Below are positions 7,471-15,357 of a stretch of DNA of 64,000 nucleotides, one piece after another. Position 1 is the first letter of the stretch. Every line of letters starts with the position of its first letter. The notes under the pieces are model-generated. The model ran no database searches. It was not told the origin of the DNA and was given only the letters and a program-made list of their open reading frames with translations. The position numbers were made by a program, and so were the translations under genes. Source of the stretch: Riemerella anatipestifer_F (GTDB lineage Bacteria > Bacteroidota > Bacteroidia > Flavobacteriales > Weeksellaceae); NCBI RefSeq assembly GCF_037861325.1, contig NZ_JAFELW010000006.1, one strand, 5' to 3'.

Positions 7471-9537
7471 TTTACCTTTATATTGCTTTATGTAGTAATT
7501 TCTTAATTGAGTGTGTGCAGGATGAGTCAAATTAGGATCGCTTTGCACCAATAGGGTTACTATTTTCTGTGCTACCTTAATTACCGAAGCATCTTTAGTT
7601 AAATCCAACTTTTTAAAATCTACAATACCACTTTGCTGAGTTCCCAATATATCCCCAGGACCTCTAAGTTGCATATCTACCTCCGAGATTTTAAATCCAT
7701 CATTGGTTTCGCACATCGTTTTAATTCGTTTCCGTCCTTCCGTAGATAGTTTATCCGAGGTCATCAAAATACAATAGCTCTGCTCTGCCCCTCGTCCCAC
7801 TCTACCTCTAAGTTGGTGCAACTGTGAAAGTCCAAACCTTTCGGCACTTTCTATTACCATTACCGAAGCATTGGGTACATTTACCCCCACTTCTATAACC
7901 GTAGTAGCTACCATAATTTGAGCCTTACCTGAAGCAAAATAATTCATTGCTTCATCTTTTTCGTGAGGTTTCATTTTGCCATGTAGCATCGTAACTTCGT
8001 AATCCTTAAAATAGTCTAGTACTATTTCAAAGCCTTCCATCAAGTTTTTATAGTCTAAAGTTTCTGACTCTTCTATTAGTGGATACACAAAATAAATTTG
8101 CCTTCCCTTTTGAATTTCTTCCTTTGCAAACTGGTAAACCGAAAGTCTGTCTTTTTCTCTCCTATGAGCTGTAATGATAGGCTTTCTCCCCGTCGGCAAC
8201 TCATCTATTACCGAAACATCTAAATCCGAATAAAAACTCATTGCTAAAGTTCTAGGAATAGGCGTTGCCGTCATAATTAAAATATGCGGTGGAATTTTAT
8301 TTTTAGACCAAAGTTTCGCTCTTTGTGCCACCCCAAAACGATGTTGCTCGTCTATAATGCCCAAGCCCAAATTTTTAAACTTAACCGCATCTTCTAATAT
8401 GGCGTGAGTTCCTACCAAGATAGACAATCTCCCAGACTCTAATCCTTCGTGAATATCTTTTCGTTCCGATTTTTTTGTAGAACCTGTTAAGAGTCTTACT
8501 TCAATATTCGTTCCTTCTAAAAGTTGAGCGATGCTGTTATAATGTTGTTGAGCCAAAATTTCCGTGGGAGCCATAAGGCACGCCTGCGTCCCATTATCCA
8601 ACGCCAATAGCATTGAAAGCAACGCCACCATAGTTTTACCCGAACCTACATCGCCCTGCAAAAGCCTGTTCATTTGGATAGGCTTTTTCATATCATTCCT
8701 AATCTCTTTCAGAACTCGCTTTTGGGCGTTAGTGAGTTCAAAAGGTAATTTATTTTGATAAAAATTATTAAAATAATCTCCCACTAACGGAAAGGGAATT
8801 CCTACATTGGATACTTTTTGATATTGTTTTTTAAGACCATACCCTAGCTGAAAGAAAAAGGCTTCCTCAAATTTCAATCGTTTATTAGCCTCATCTATCC
8901 AATTTATATTTTGAGGAAAATGGATATTTTGATAAGCCTCTCTTCTACCAATTAGTTTAAGCGAACTAAGGATATTACTCGGCAAATTTTCTTCTAAAAA
9001 GAACGAAGCATGTTTAATAACTTCCCTGATAATGGTCTGGAAAAATTTATTATTAACCCCTCTTTTAATGAGCTTTTCACTCCCTGAATAGATGGGTAAT
9101 AAAGTTTCTGACAAGGCTTTTTTCTCGTCCAGCTCTATCTCTGGATGAGGCATAGAAAAAACTCCATTAAACCAATTGACCTTACCAAAAATAAATACTT
9201 CTTTGTTGATAGGCATCTGCCCCACCATCCATTTGGTATATCTAAACCAAACCAGTTCTATCACGCCTGTTTCATCGTAGAATTTCGCAGACAATCGTTT
9301 TTGTCCCTTACCATAAACTACTTCTTGCAATTCTCTTATTTTACCCTTTAATTGCATCTCTACATCTGCATTTTTCTGCAAATCTGCTACTCTATACAAT
9401 CGGCTTTTATCTAAATATCTTATTGGATAGAATGTAAGCAAGTCTTCCACCGTACTTATTCCCAGCAGATTTTTGATGAGTTTTGCCCGCTCTGGACCTA
9501 CTCCTTTAAGGTATTCTATGGAAGTTTCTAAAGTCAA
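7447..9537 (-). CDS. recG: ATP-dependent DNA helicase RecG
   Basis: 696 aa, the full family length. An N-terminal wedge/OB domain (about 1-150) with YLKGVGPERAKLI is followed by the helicase core: Walker A GDVGSGKT (295-302), DEQH box (396-399), MTATPIPRTLA, and the C-terminal helicase with QLRGRVGRG and DMQLRGPGDILG. RecG remodels stalled replication forks and Holliday junctions. It lies between two unrelated genes and has no visible operon partner. Confidence 0.97.
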   Translation of the reverse strand: MTLETSIEYLKGVGPERAKLIKNLLGISTVEDLLTFYPIRYLDKSRLYRVADLQKNADVEMQLKGKIRELQEVVYGKGQKRLSAKFYDETGVIELVWFRYTKWMVGQMPINKEVFIFGKVNWFNGVFSMPHPEIELDEKKALSETLLPIYSGSEKLIKRGVNNKFFQTIIREVIKHASFFLEENLPSNILSSLKLIGRREAYQNIHFPQNINWIDEANKRLKFEEAFFFQLGYGLKKQYQKVSNVGIPFPLVGDYFNNFYQNKLPFELTNAQKRVLKEIRNDMKKPIQMNRLLQGDVGSGKTMVALLSMLLALDNGTQACLMAPTEILAQQHYNSIAQLLEGTNIEVRLLTGSTKKSERKDIHEGLESGRLSILVGTHAILEDAVKFKNLGLGIIDEQHRFGVAQRAKLWSKNKIPPHILIMTATPIPRTLAMSFYSDLDVSVIDELPTGRKPIITAHRREKDRLSVYQFAKEEIQKGRQIYFVYPLIEESETLDYKNLMEGFEIVLDYFKDYEVTMLHGKMKPHEKDEAMNYFASGKAQIMVATTVIEVGVNVPNASVMVIESAERFGLSQLHQLRGRVGRGAEQSYCILMTSDKLSTEGRKRIKTMCETNDGFKISEVDMQLRGPGDILGTQQSGIVDFKKLDLTKDASVIKVAQKIVTLLVQSDPNLTHPAHTQLRNYYIKQYKGKNKWGKIS

Positions 9538-9641
9538 TTACACAAAAACTATTAGACTGCTAAAATAGGGGTTTTGCAACTAATATAAAATTTCAACACT
9601 CAAAAACCTACAATAACCTCATCTCCGAAGGTAAAAATCCT

Positions 9642-9649
9642 TACTTTTG
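9642..9649 (+). promoter_or_regulatory. -7 promoter element abutting the ABC ATPase start codon
   Basis: TACTTTTG ends 5 nt before the ATG at 9655, so transcription should begin at or next to the start codon (predicted leaderless mRNA). Confidence 0.55.
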
Positions 9650-9654
9650 CCCTT

Positions 9655-10596
9655 ATGTTTTTAGAAATAAAGAATCTATCTTTTTCGTACCATTCGGAAC
9701 GCTCTATTTTCACTAATTTCAATTGGAGTTTTGAGAAAGGGAAAATTATTGCCATAGCTGGAGAAAGCGGTTGCGGAAAATCAACCCTCCTAAGCCTTAT
9801 CTATGGTCTTATGGATTGGCAAGAAGGGCATATCTATTTTGAAGGCAAACCCTTATTTGGTCCAAAAGCCAACATCGTCCCTGGTGAAAAAGAAATGAAA
9901 TTGGTGGCTCAAAACTATGATTTGATGCCCTACGGAACGGTGTATGATAATGTGGGTAAATTTATTTCTAACATCAATCTTGAAGAGAAAAAGAACAAAG
10001 TCAATCAGCTTTTAGACATTGTGGGTCTTAGTAATGAAATAGATAAGAAGCCCAAATTCCTCAGCGGTGGACAACAACAGAGAGTTGCCATTGCAAGAGC
10101 CCTTTCTCTATTACCAAAACTCTTATTACTAGACGAACCTTTCAGTAATCTAGATGTTTCTAGAACAATAGATATTAGAAAAAAGCTGTTTGACTATGTT
10201 AAAGAACAAAACATCACGCTTCTAATCTCTACCCACGATTTACAGGAAGTAATGCCTTGGCTAGATGAAATTTTAATTTTAAAAGATGGGCAAATTGTTC
10301 AAAATGGCACACCACAAGAGTTATATAAAAAGCCTAGCAACAGCTATGTTGCCAAATTATTTGGAGAGGTAAATATCCTAAACGAACAAGAGAAAGAAAT
10401 CCTAAAATGTTCTAAAAACTTCTATTATCCTAACGAAATTAAAGAATCCCTAAATGGAACATACACTGCAACGGTACTAGAAAGTAGATTTTCTGGAGGA
10501 TTCTATTGGAATAAAATTGATATTATGAGTATAGAGCTCATTATGTATTCCGAAACGGAATTAACTGCAAAAAAAATCAGTGTAAGTCTAGATTAA
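9655..10596 (+). CDS. orphan ABC transporter ATP-binding protein
   Basis: 313 aa. Complete ABC ATPase: Walker A GESGCGKST (36-44), Q-loop in LVAQNYDLMP, signature LSGGQQQR (136-143), Walker B LLLLDEP (156-162) and H-loop STHD. The ATPase resembles PotA/FbpC-type importer subunits, and the ~75-residue C-terminal extension may be a regulatory (TOBE-like) domain. No permease or binding protein gene is adjacent, so its partner and substrate are unknown. The -7 promoter box lies 5 nt from the ATG. Confidence 0.85.
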   Translation: MFLEIKNLSFSYHSERSIFTNFNWSFEKGKIIAIAGESGCGKSTLLSLIYGLMDWQEGHIYFEGKPLFGPKANIVPGEKEMKLVAQNYDLMPYGTVYDNVGKFISNINLEEKKNKVNQLLDIVGLSNEIDKKPKFLSGGQQQRVAIARALSLLPKLLLLDEPFSNLDVSRTIDIRKKLFDYVKEQNITLLISTHDLQEVMPWLDEILILKDGQIVQNGTPQELYKKPSNSYVAKLFGEVNILNEQEKEILKCSKNFYYPNEIKESLNGTYTATVLESRFSGGFYWNKIDIMSIELIMYSETELTAKKISVSLD

Positions 10597-10632
10597 TTAT
10601 CCTTCCTTACACTGTTTTCATTATTTCTGAAT

Positions 10633-10974
10633 TTAAGCCTTTCTCACAAACTCCGATTTCAAACCCATAGCTCCAAATCCGTCTATTTTACAACTGATGT
10701 TATGGTCGCTATCATAATTTAGTCTGATATTCTTTACTTTAGTCCCTGCCTTTACTGGTTTTGGTGCTCCTTTTACTGGCAAATCTTTTATTACTACCAC
10801 AGTATCACCATCTTGTAACTCATTACCATTAGAATCTAATATTTTTTCTCCATCAGAAGAAGCTGAAACTTCCGCTGGATTCCACTCGTGAAAACATTGT
10901 GAACACACCATCAAATCATCTTGTGGATAAGTAAACTCTGAACCACATTTAGGACATAAAACTACTTCACTCAT
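10633..10974 (-). CDS. yjdM: zinc-ribbon protein YjdM/PhnA
   Basis: 113 aa, the family length. Two CxxC pairs form an N-terminal zinc ribbon (CPKCGSEF and CSQCFHEW). The C-terminal PhnA domain (GDTVVVIKDLPVKG) is SH3-like. The family was once linked to alkylphosphonate uptake, but no phosphonate genes are present here and its function is unresolved. A TATCTTTG box lies at 10996-11003. Confidence 0.9.
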   Translation of the reverse strand: MSEVVLCPKCGSEFTYPQDDLMVCSQCFHEWNPAEVSASSDGEKILDSNGNELQDGDTVVVIKDLPVKGAPKPVKAGTKVKNIRLNYDSDHNISCKIDGFGAMGLKSEFVRKA

Positions 10975-11049
10975 AACTCTTTATTTATTTTACTGCAAAG
11001 ATAATCATTTTTATCCGTTAGAAAGTTTAATTCCATTTATAAAAAACAA

Positions 11050-11075
11050 AGAGAGACTTTTAACTAAGTCTCTCT
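11050..11075 (-). terminator. terminator of the alpha-oxoamine synthase gene
   Basis: 10-bp stem AGAGAGACTT/AAGTCTCTCT; on the minus strand it is followed by TTGTTTTTT. Confidence 0.75.
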
Positions 11076-11101
11076 TATTAAATATTTATTGTCAATAAGT
11101 T

Positions 11102-12373
11102 TTATATCGGCTTAAACGAAAACCCTTTTTCTTCCAAAAGTTGTTTTTCTTGCTCCTTATAGTAACCTTTTACCAACTTATCATGTATCGCTTCAAACGC
11201 TGCAATAGTTTCGTTAATTTCAGCATCTGTATGAGAAGCCGTAGGGATAAGTCTTAGTAAAATCATTCCTTTAGGAATCACAGGATACACCACCACAGAG
11301 GTAAAGATACCATAATTTTCTCTTAAATCTTTTACCAATAGGGTAGCTTCCACAGGGCTTCCCTCTATAAATACAGGCGTTACACAAGTATTGGTATCGC
11401 CTAGATTGAAGCCTCTTTCTTTAAGCCCATTCTGTAATTTGTTTACATTCTCCCAAAGTTTAGCTTTAATTTCTGGACGACTTCTAAGTAGCTCCAATCT
11501 TTTCAAACCACCTATAACCATAGGCATAGTAAGGGATTTCGCAAAAATTTGAGAACGCATGTTGTACTTTAAATAGCGGATAATCTCCTTATCTCCTGCT
11601 ACAAACGCTCCAAAACCTGCCATAGATTTAGCAAAAGTAGAGAAATAAACATCTATCTCATCTTGGCACCCTTGCTCCTCTCCTGCTCCTGCTCCTGTTT
11701 TACCTAATGTACCAAAGCCGTGAGCATCGTCCACCAACATTCTAAATTTGTATTTCTTTTTAAGAGCAGCTATTTCTTTCAGTTTACCTTGCTGCCCTCT
11801 CATACCGAAAACACCTTCCGTAATCAACAAAATACCGCCACCTGTTTCTTCTGCTACTTTTGTGGCTCTTTGTAGATTTTTCTCTACACTTTCTATATCA
11901 TTGTGGCGATAAGTAAATCTCTTACCCATATGAAGACGAACCCCGTCTATAATACAAGCGTGAGAGTCCACATCGTAAACGATAACATCATTTTTTGACA
12001 CCAAAGCGTCTATAATGGATACCATACCTTGATAACCAAAATTTAGCAAATAAGAAGCCTCCTTACCTACAAACTCCGCTAACTCTTGCTCCAACTGCTG
12101 GTGGTAAGGCGTTTCACCAGACATGGCTCTAGCTCCCATAGGATAAAACATACCATACTCTTCCGCAGCTTTAGCATCAGCTTCTTTTACTTCTGGGTGA
12201 TTACAAAGCCCTAAATAGTCGTTTGCACTCCAGAAAATAACTTCTTTACCCTGAAATTTCATTCTAGGACCTATGGGACCTTCTAATTTTGGGAATACAA
12301 AATAGCCTTCTCCGTAATCAGCAAACTGACCAAGTGGACCAGGGTTTTGTTTTATTCTATCAAAAATATCCAT
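11102..12373 (-). CDS. alpha-oxoamine synthase (serine palmitoyltransferase or cysteate acyltransferase type)
   Basis: 423 aa, PLP-dependent. It joins an amino acid to a fatty acyl-CoA or acyl-ACP with loss of CO2. Visible residues: NDYLGL (51-56), DSHAC with PLP-stacking His138, VDDAHGFG (214-221) and the Schiff-base Lys249 in STFAKSMAG. Biotin (BioF) and threonine (Kbl) neighbours are absent. The length and the N-terminal extension are more like serine palmitoyltransferase or the cysteate acyltransferase that makes sulfonolipid precursors in flavobacteria. Which amino acid is used cannot be decided from sequence alone. Its promoter is at 12403-12410. Confidence 0.8.
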   Translation of the reverse strand: MDIFDRIKQNPGPLGQFADYGEGYFVFPKLEGPIGPRMKFQGKEVIFWSANDYLGLCNHPEVKEADAKAAEEYGMFYPMGARAMSGETPYHQQLEQELAEFVGKEASYLLNFGYQGMVSIIDALVSKNDVIVYDVDSHACIIDGVRLHMGKRFTYRHNDIESVEKNLQRATKVAEETGGGILLITEGVFGMRGQQGKLKEIAALKKKYKFRMLVDDAHGFGTLGKTGAGAGEEQGCQDEIDVYFSTFAKSMAGFGAFVAGDKEIIRYLKYNMRSQIFAKSLTMPMVIGGLKRLELLRSRPEIKAKLWENVNKLQNGLKERGFNLGDTNTCVTPVFIEGSPVEATLLVKDLRENYGIFTSVVVYPVIPKGMILLRLIPTASHTDAEINETIAAFEAIHDKLVKGYYKEQEKQLLEEKGFSFKPI

Positions 12374-12402
12374 TGATTTATTTTTATAAAAATTTTAAGG
12401 TA

Positions 12403-12410
12403 CAAATTTA
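12403..12410 (-). promoter_or_regulatory. -7 promoter element of the alpha-oxoamine synthase gene
   Basis: TAAATTTG on the minus strand, 29 nt before the ATG. Confidence 0.5.
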
Positions 12411-12419
12411 GCTAAAAAA

Positions 12420-12453
12420 TAAAAAACCTCCATAGGATATGGAAGGTTTTTAT
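12420..12453 (-). terminator. terminator downstream of the polyprenyl synthase gene
   Basis: On the minus strand AAAACCTTCCATA ... TATGGAGGTTTTTT forms a near-perfect hairpin about 75 nt after the stop codon. Confidence 0.7.
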
Positions 12454-12528
12454 TAGTATTTTAACACTTGTATCTTTGTTATTAAGAACCAAACTTTATA
12501 TAACTTTTGAGAATTTAAATTCTCCAAT

Positions 12529-13506
12529 CTAAAACTTCCGTTCTACAACATAATCTAGCATCAAATTGAGCGATGTTTTGGCTTCAGAATCTGGAAACTC
12601 CTCTAGTATATCTTTCGCCTTTTGCTGAAAGTCTTTCATAACCCCTATGGCATAATCTAACCCGCCCGACTGTTTCACAAAATCAATCAATTCTTTGACT
12701 CTCTTTGGATTATGATTGTAGCGTTTTATGGTATCAAAGTAGTATTTACGGTCTTTCTCGTTGGCATTTTTCAAAGTATAGATAAGTGGAAGTGTCATTT
12801 TCTGTTCCTTTATATCTATCCCTACAGGTTTTCCTATGATATTTTTAGACAAATAATCAAACAAGTCATCTTTTATCTGAAATGCCATTCCTGTGTAAGT
12901 TCCGAAGTCTCGCATCTTTTTAGCCATAGTTTCGTCTACACCATTGGACAAAACTCCTATCTCGCAACAAGCCGCTATCAGAGTAGCCGTTTTCTGTCTG
13001 ATGATTTCATAATAAACTTCCTCTGTAATATCTAGTTTTCTGGCTTTTTCTAACTGAAGTAACTCTCCTTCAGACATTTCCCTAATGGTGGTAGATATTA
13101 CAGATAGTAAATCAAAGTCTTTATTATCAGTAGATAACAACACCGATTTAGATAAAAGGTAATCTCCCACCAAAACGGCTATTTTATTCTTCCATAAAGC
13201 ATTGATTGAAAAGAAATTTCGTCTTTTAAAACTTTCGTCTACCACATCATCATGCACCAGCGTTGCGGTATGGATAAGCTCTATCATAGAAGCTCCTCGG
13301 TAAGTTTTCTCATTAACATCACCCACGAGTTTAGCACACAGAAACACAAACATCGGACGCATTTGCTTCCCTTTAGTAGTTACAATAAAACGAGTTACCT
13401 TATCTAACAAAGGTACTTTACTCTGCATAGACTCGTAAAACTTTTGTTCAAAAAGTTTCATTTCCGCACCAATCGGTCGCTTTATTTCCTCTACTATATT
13501 TGCCAC
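12529..13506 (-). CDS. trans-polyprenyl diphosphate synthase
   Basis: 325 aa. Chain elongation of isoprenoid diphosphates, most likely making the side chain of menaquinone. The first aspartate-rich motif is in VHDDVVDESFKRR, the second in FQIKDDLFDYL, the two Mg-binding sites of the family. The residues upstream of the first DDxxD, which set product length, suggest a long-chain (octa- or heptaprenyl) enzyme, but this is not certain. It may be co-transcribed with nothing else; promoter TATATTTG at 13526-13533. Confidence 0.9.
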   Translation of the reverse strand: MANIVEEIKRPIGAEMKLFEQKFYESMQSKVPLLDKVTRFIVTTKGKQMRPMFVFLCAKLVGDVNEKTYRGASMIELIHTATLVHDDVVDESFKRRNFFSINALWKNKIAVLVGDYLLSKSVLLSTDNKDFDLLSVISTTIREMSEGELLQLEKARKLDITEEVYYEIIRQKTATLIAACCEIGVLSNGVDETMAKKMRDFGTYTGMAFQIKDDLFDYLSKNIIGKPVGIDIKEQKMTLPLIYTLKNANEKDRKYYFDTIKRYNHNPKRVKELIDFVKQSGGLDYAIGVMKDFQQKAKDILEEFPDSEAKTSLNLMLDYVVERKF

Positions 13507-13525
13507 GGGTAATTAAATTATGCTA

Positions 13526-13533
13526 CAAATATA
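13526..13533 (-). promoter_or_regulatory. -7 promoter element of the polyprenyl synthase gene
   Basis: TATATTTG on the minus strand, 19 nt before the ATG. Confidence 0.55.
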
Positions 13534-13535
13534 AG

Positions 13536-14417
13536 CTATTTCAGTTTATTGTAAGGCACAAAATATAGAGGTTGTTTTACATCTTTTATTTTAGTTTTAA
13601 AACGCTCTCCAGAAATATAAAGTCCTTCTTCTGTGGCAGTAATACCCTCTATTTGACCAATACTAAAACTCATACCTAAATAATATTTCTGTGGCTTAGC
13701 CTCAAAAAATCTGTTGGGAGCTGTTTCTTGAAATACGGTAAGATAGACCTCCGCCTTTTTGGTATAGCCTACGATATAGAGTTTACCGTTTTTATAGGTA
13801 GCATCAGTAGCCAAATAACCTAATGGATATTCCTCTAAGAGAACCGCTGGTTGTCTTTCTTCCGTATCGGTTTTTATTTCGTAATGTCTTGTATTATAGC
13901 TAGCCCATTCTTTAGAGAAGATTTGTAAGTTTCCTTGATGATAAATCATAGACTCGGCATCAAAATCAGTTTTTCTGTTAAGCGGCACAAATTCTTCTTG
14001 GTTAGGATAATAGAATTTCAATATTTTCTCATATTTAAGAGGTTGTTCTGCTTCTTGAAACGGAACTTTATATATAGTTAGATTATTTCTAGTTCCTAGA
14101 TTATTTCCAAAATCGCCAATGTAAAGGTTTTTACCATCGGTGCTAATGGCTTCCCAATCAAAGTTAGTGGCATTAGTGGCTATTTTTTTAACATCACCGC
14201 TCTCTCTGTCAATTTCGTAAATATCTGCCGAGTTCCCGCTATCATTAAAGGATAGCAATTTCCCACCTATTTCTGTAAGCCCCGAAGTTTCGTTAAGTTG
14301 TTTGTCTAGAGTAGCTACTTTGTATTTTTTAAGTTTTAGAAATTTAAGGTCTTGTGCATTGGCATTGTAAAAACCTAAAAAACCTAGGACAATAAGAATG
14401 ATTTGTTTTCTGAACAT
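13536..14417 (-). CDS. secreted beta-propeller-like protein of unknown function
   Basis: 293 aa. A signal peptide ends at ...FYNANAQ (about residue 22). The mature part has repeated propeller-like blades: SGLTEIGGKLLSFNDSG, FDWEAISTDGKNLYIGDFGNN, DAESMIYHQGNLQIFSKEW and IEGITATEEGLYISGERF. This pattern resembles SdiA-regulated or phytase-like esterase propellers. No T9SS sorting tail is present, so it is probably periplasmic. No specific function can be assigned. It is transcribed divergently from the Nudix gene. Confidence 0.7.
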   Translation of the reverse strand: MFRKQIILIVLGFLGFYNANAQDLKFLKLKKYKVATLDKQLNETSGLTEIGGKLLSFNDSGNSADIYEIDRESGDVKKIATNATNFDWEAISTDGKNLYIGDFGNNLGTRNNLTIYKVPFQEAEQPLKYEKILKFYYPNQEEFVPLNRKTDFDAESMIYHQGNLQIFSKEWASYNTRHYEIKTDTEERQPAVLLEEYPLGYLATDATYKNGKLYIVGYTKKAEVYLTVFQETAPNRFFEAKPQKYYLGMSFSIGQIEGITATEEGLYISGERFKTKIKDVKQPLYFVPYNKLK

Positions 14418-14430
14418 CTATGAAATAATT

Positions 14431-14451
14431 TAACTTTGTGATACAAAATTA
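14431..14451. promoter_or_regulatory. divergent promoter pair
   Basis: TAACTTTG on the plus strand (14431-14438) for the Nudix gene and TAATTTTG on the minus strand (14444-14451) for the secreted propeller gene lie 5 nt apart in a 50-nt intergenic region, so both polymerases would compete for the same DNA. Confidence 0.5.
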
Positions 14452-14467
14452 AGAAAAAAGCTCCCTA

Positions 14468-14881
14468 ATGAAAATAAACAAAATAAATATTCGAGTTTAT
14501 GGCATCTGTTTGAATGACGAATCCGAAATTTTAGCTTTAGAAGAAAAATATGCTGGGGAAAACCTTACCAAACTCCCTGGCGGTGGACTAGAATACGGAG
14601 AAGGACTGCTAGATTGCCTCCGAAGAGAGTTTTGGGAAGAGCTGAATTTAACTATAAAATCTGTCCAACATTTCTACACACAGGAAGATTTTTTAGTTTC
14701 TAAATTTAGAGATAACGAACAATTACTTACAGTCTATTATTTAGTAGAAATAGAAGATTTAACATCGCTAAAAATAAAAGAGCCTAGCATAGAAAACATC
14801 AAATGGGTAGCTCTAAAGTACCAATGCCCTTTTAGACTACCCATTGATAAAAGAGTTTTTGAAAAACTAAAACATTATTAA
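14468..14881 (+). CDS. Nudix hydrolase
   Basis: 137 aa. The Nudix box is complete: GGGLEYGEGLLDCLRREFWEEL (about residues 37-58), with the metal-binding REFWEE core. It hydrolyses a nucleoside diphosphate linked to an unknown group. No extra domain gives the substrate. Not obviously in an operon; BlaI-type gene follows after its own promoter. Confidence 0.88.
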   Translation: MKINKINIRVYGICLNDESEILALEEKYAGENLTKLPGGGLEYGEGLLDCLRREFWEELNLTIKSVQHFYTQEDFLVSKFRDNEQLLTVYYLVEIEDLTSLKIKEPSIENIKWVALKYQCPFRLPIDKRVFEKLKHY

Positions 14882-14929
14882 CTTATAATTAAAACTACTT
14901 TCTGCTATGGCATTTTAATATCATTTCGT

Positions 14930-14937
14930 TACTTTTG
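14930..14937 (+). promoter_or_regulatory. -7 promoter element of the BlaI-FUSC pair
   Basis: TACTTTTG, 17 nt before the ATG at 14955. Confidence 0.5.
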
Positions 14938-14954
14938 TAGCAAACTATTTATCA

Positions 14955-15335
14955 ATGATAACACCACTCACTACTGCCGAAGAGCAACTTATGCAAGTTG
15001 TATGGGAATTACAGGGTGCATTCCTTAAAGATATTGTGGAAGCTTATCCAGAGCCCAAACCTCATCAAAACACCATTTCTACCTTCCTTAAAATATTAGT
15101 AGAAAAAGGGTTCATAAGCACAGAGAAAGAAGGTCGGATTTTTTTCTACAAAATAGAAATTTCTAAACAGGAATATGAGCTTTTCTTACTCAAAAATTTT
15201 GTAGAAACTTATTATACCAATAACAAAAAACTATTGATAGAAAGACTTTTAAACGAAGAAATCATTACTACCAAAGACCTTTCTAAATTCTGTAAAAAAG
15301 AAAAAAAGAAGAAGAAAAAAAAGAAAGAAAAATAA
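14955..15335 (+). CDS. BlaI/MecI/CopY family transcriptional regulator
   Basis: 126 aa. Winged-helix DNA-binding domain over residues 1-75 (LTTAEEQLMQVVWEL ... HQNTISTFLKILVEKGFIS) with the family's C-terminal dimerisation segment. The protein ends in a tract of about 13 residues that is nearly all Lys, encoded by a purine-only run at 15288-15332; this is unusual for the family. The usual partner, an M56/BlaR1 sensor protease, is not adjacent. Instead a FUSC membrane protein follows 22 nt downstream, suggesting co-transcription. Confidence 0.85.
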   Translation: MITPLTTAEEQLMQVVWELQGAFLKDIVEAYPEPKPHQNTISTFLKILVEKGFISTEKEGRIFFYKIEISKQEYELFLLKNFVETYYTNNKKLLIERLLNEEIITTKDLSKFCKKEKKKKKKKKEK

Positions 15336-15357
15336 AACCTACCCCGATGTAAGCTAT

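Noticed and set aside
12511..12527. Short palindrome GGAGAATTTAAATTCTC downstream of the polyprenyl synthase gene
   Set aside because: It has no T run and lies close to the stop codon; the stronger hairpin at 12420-12453 is the better terminator.
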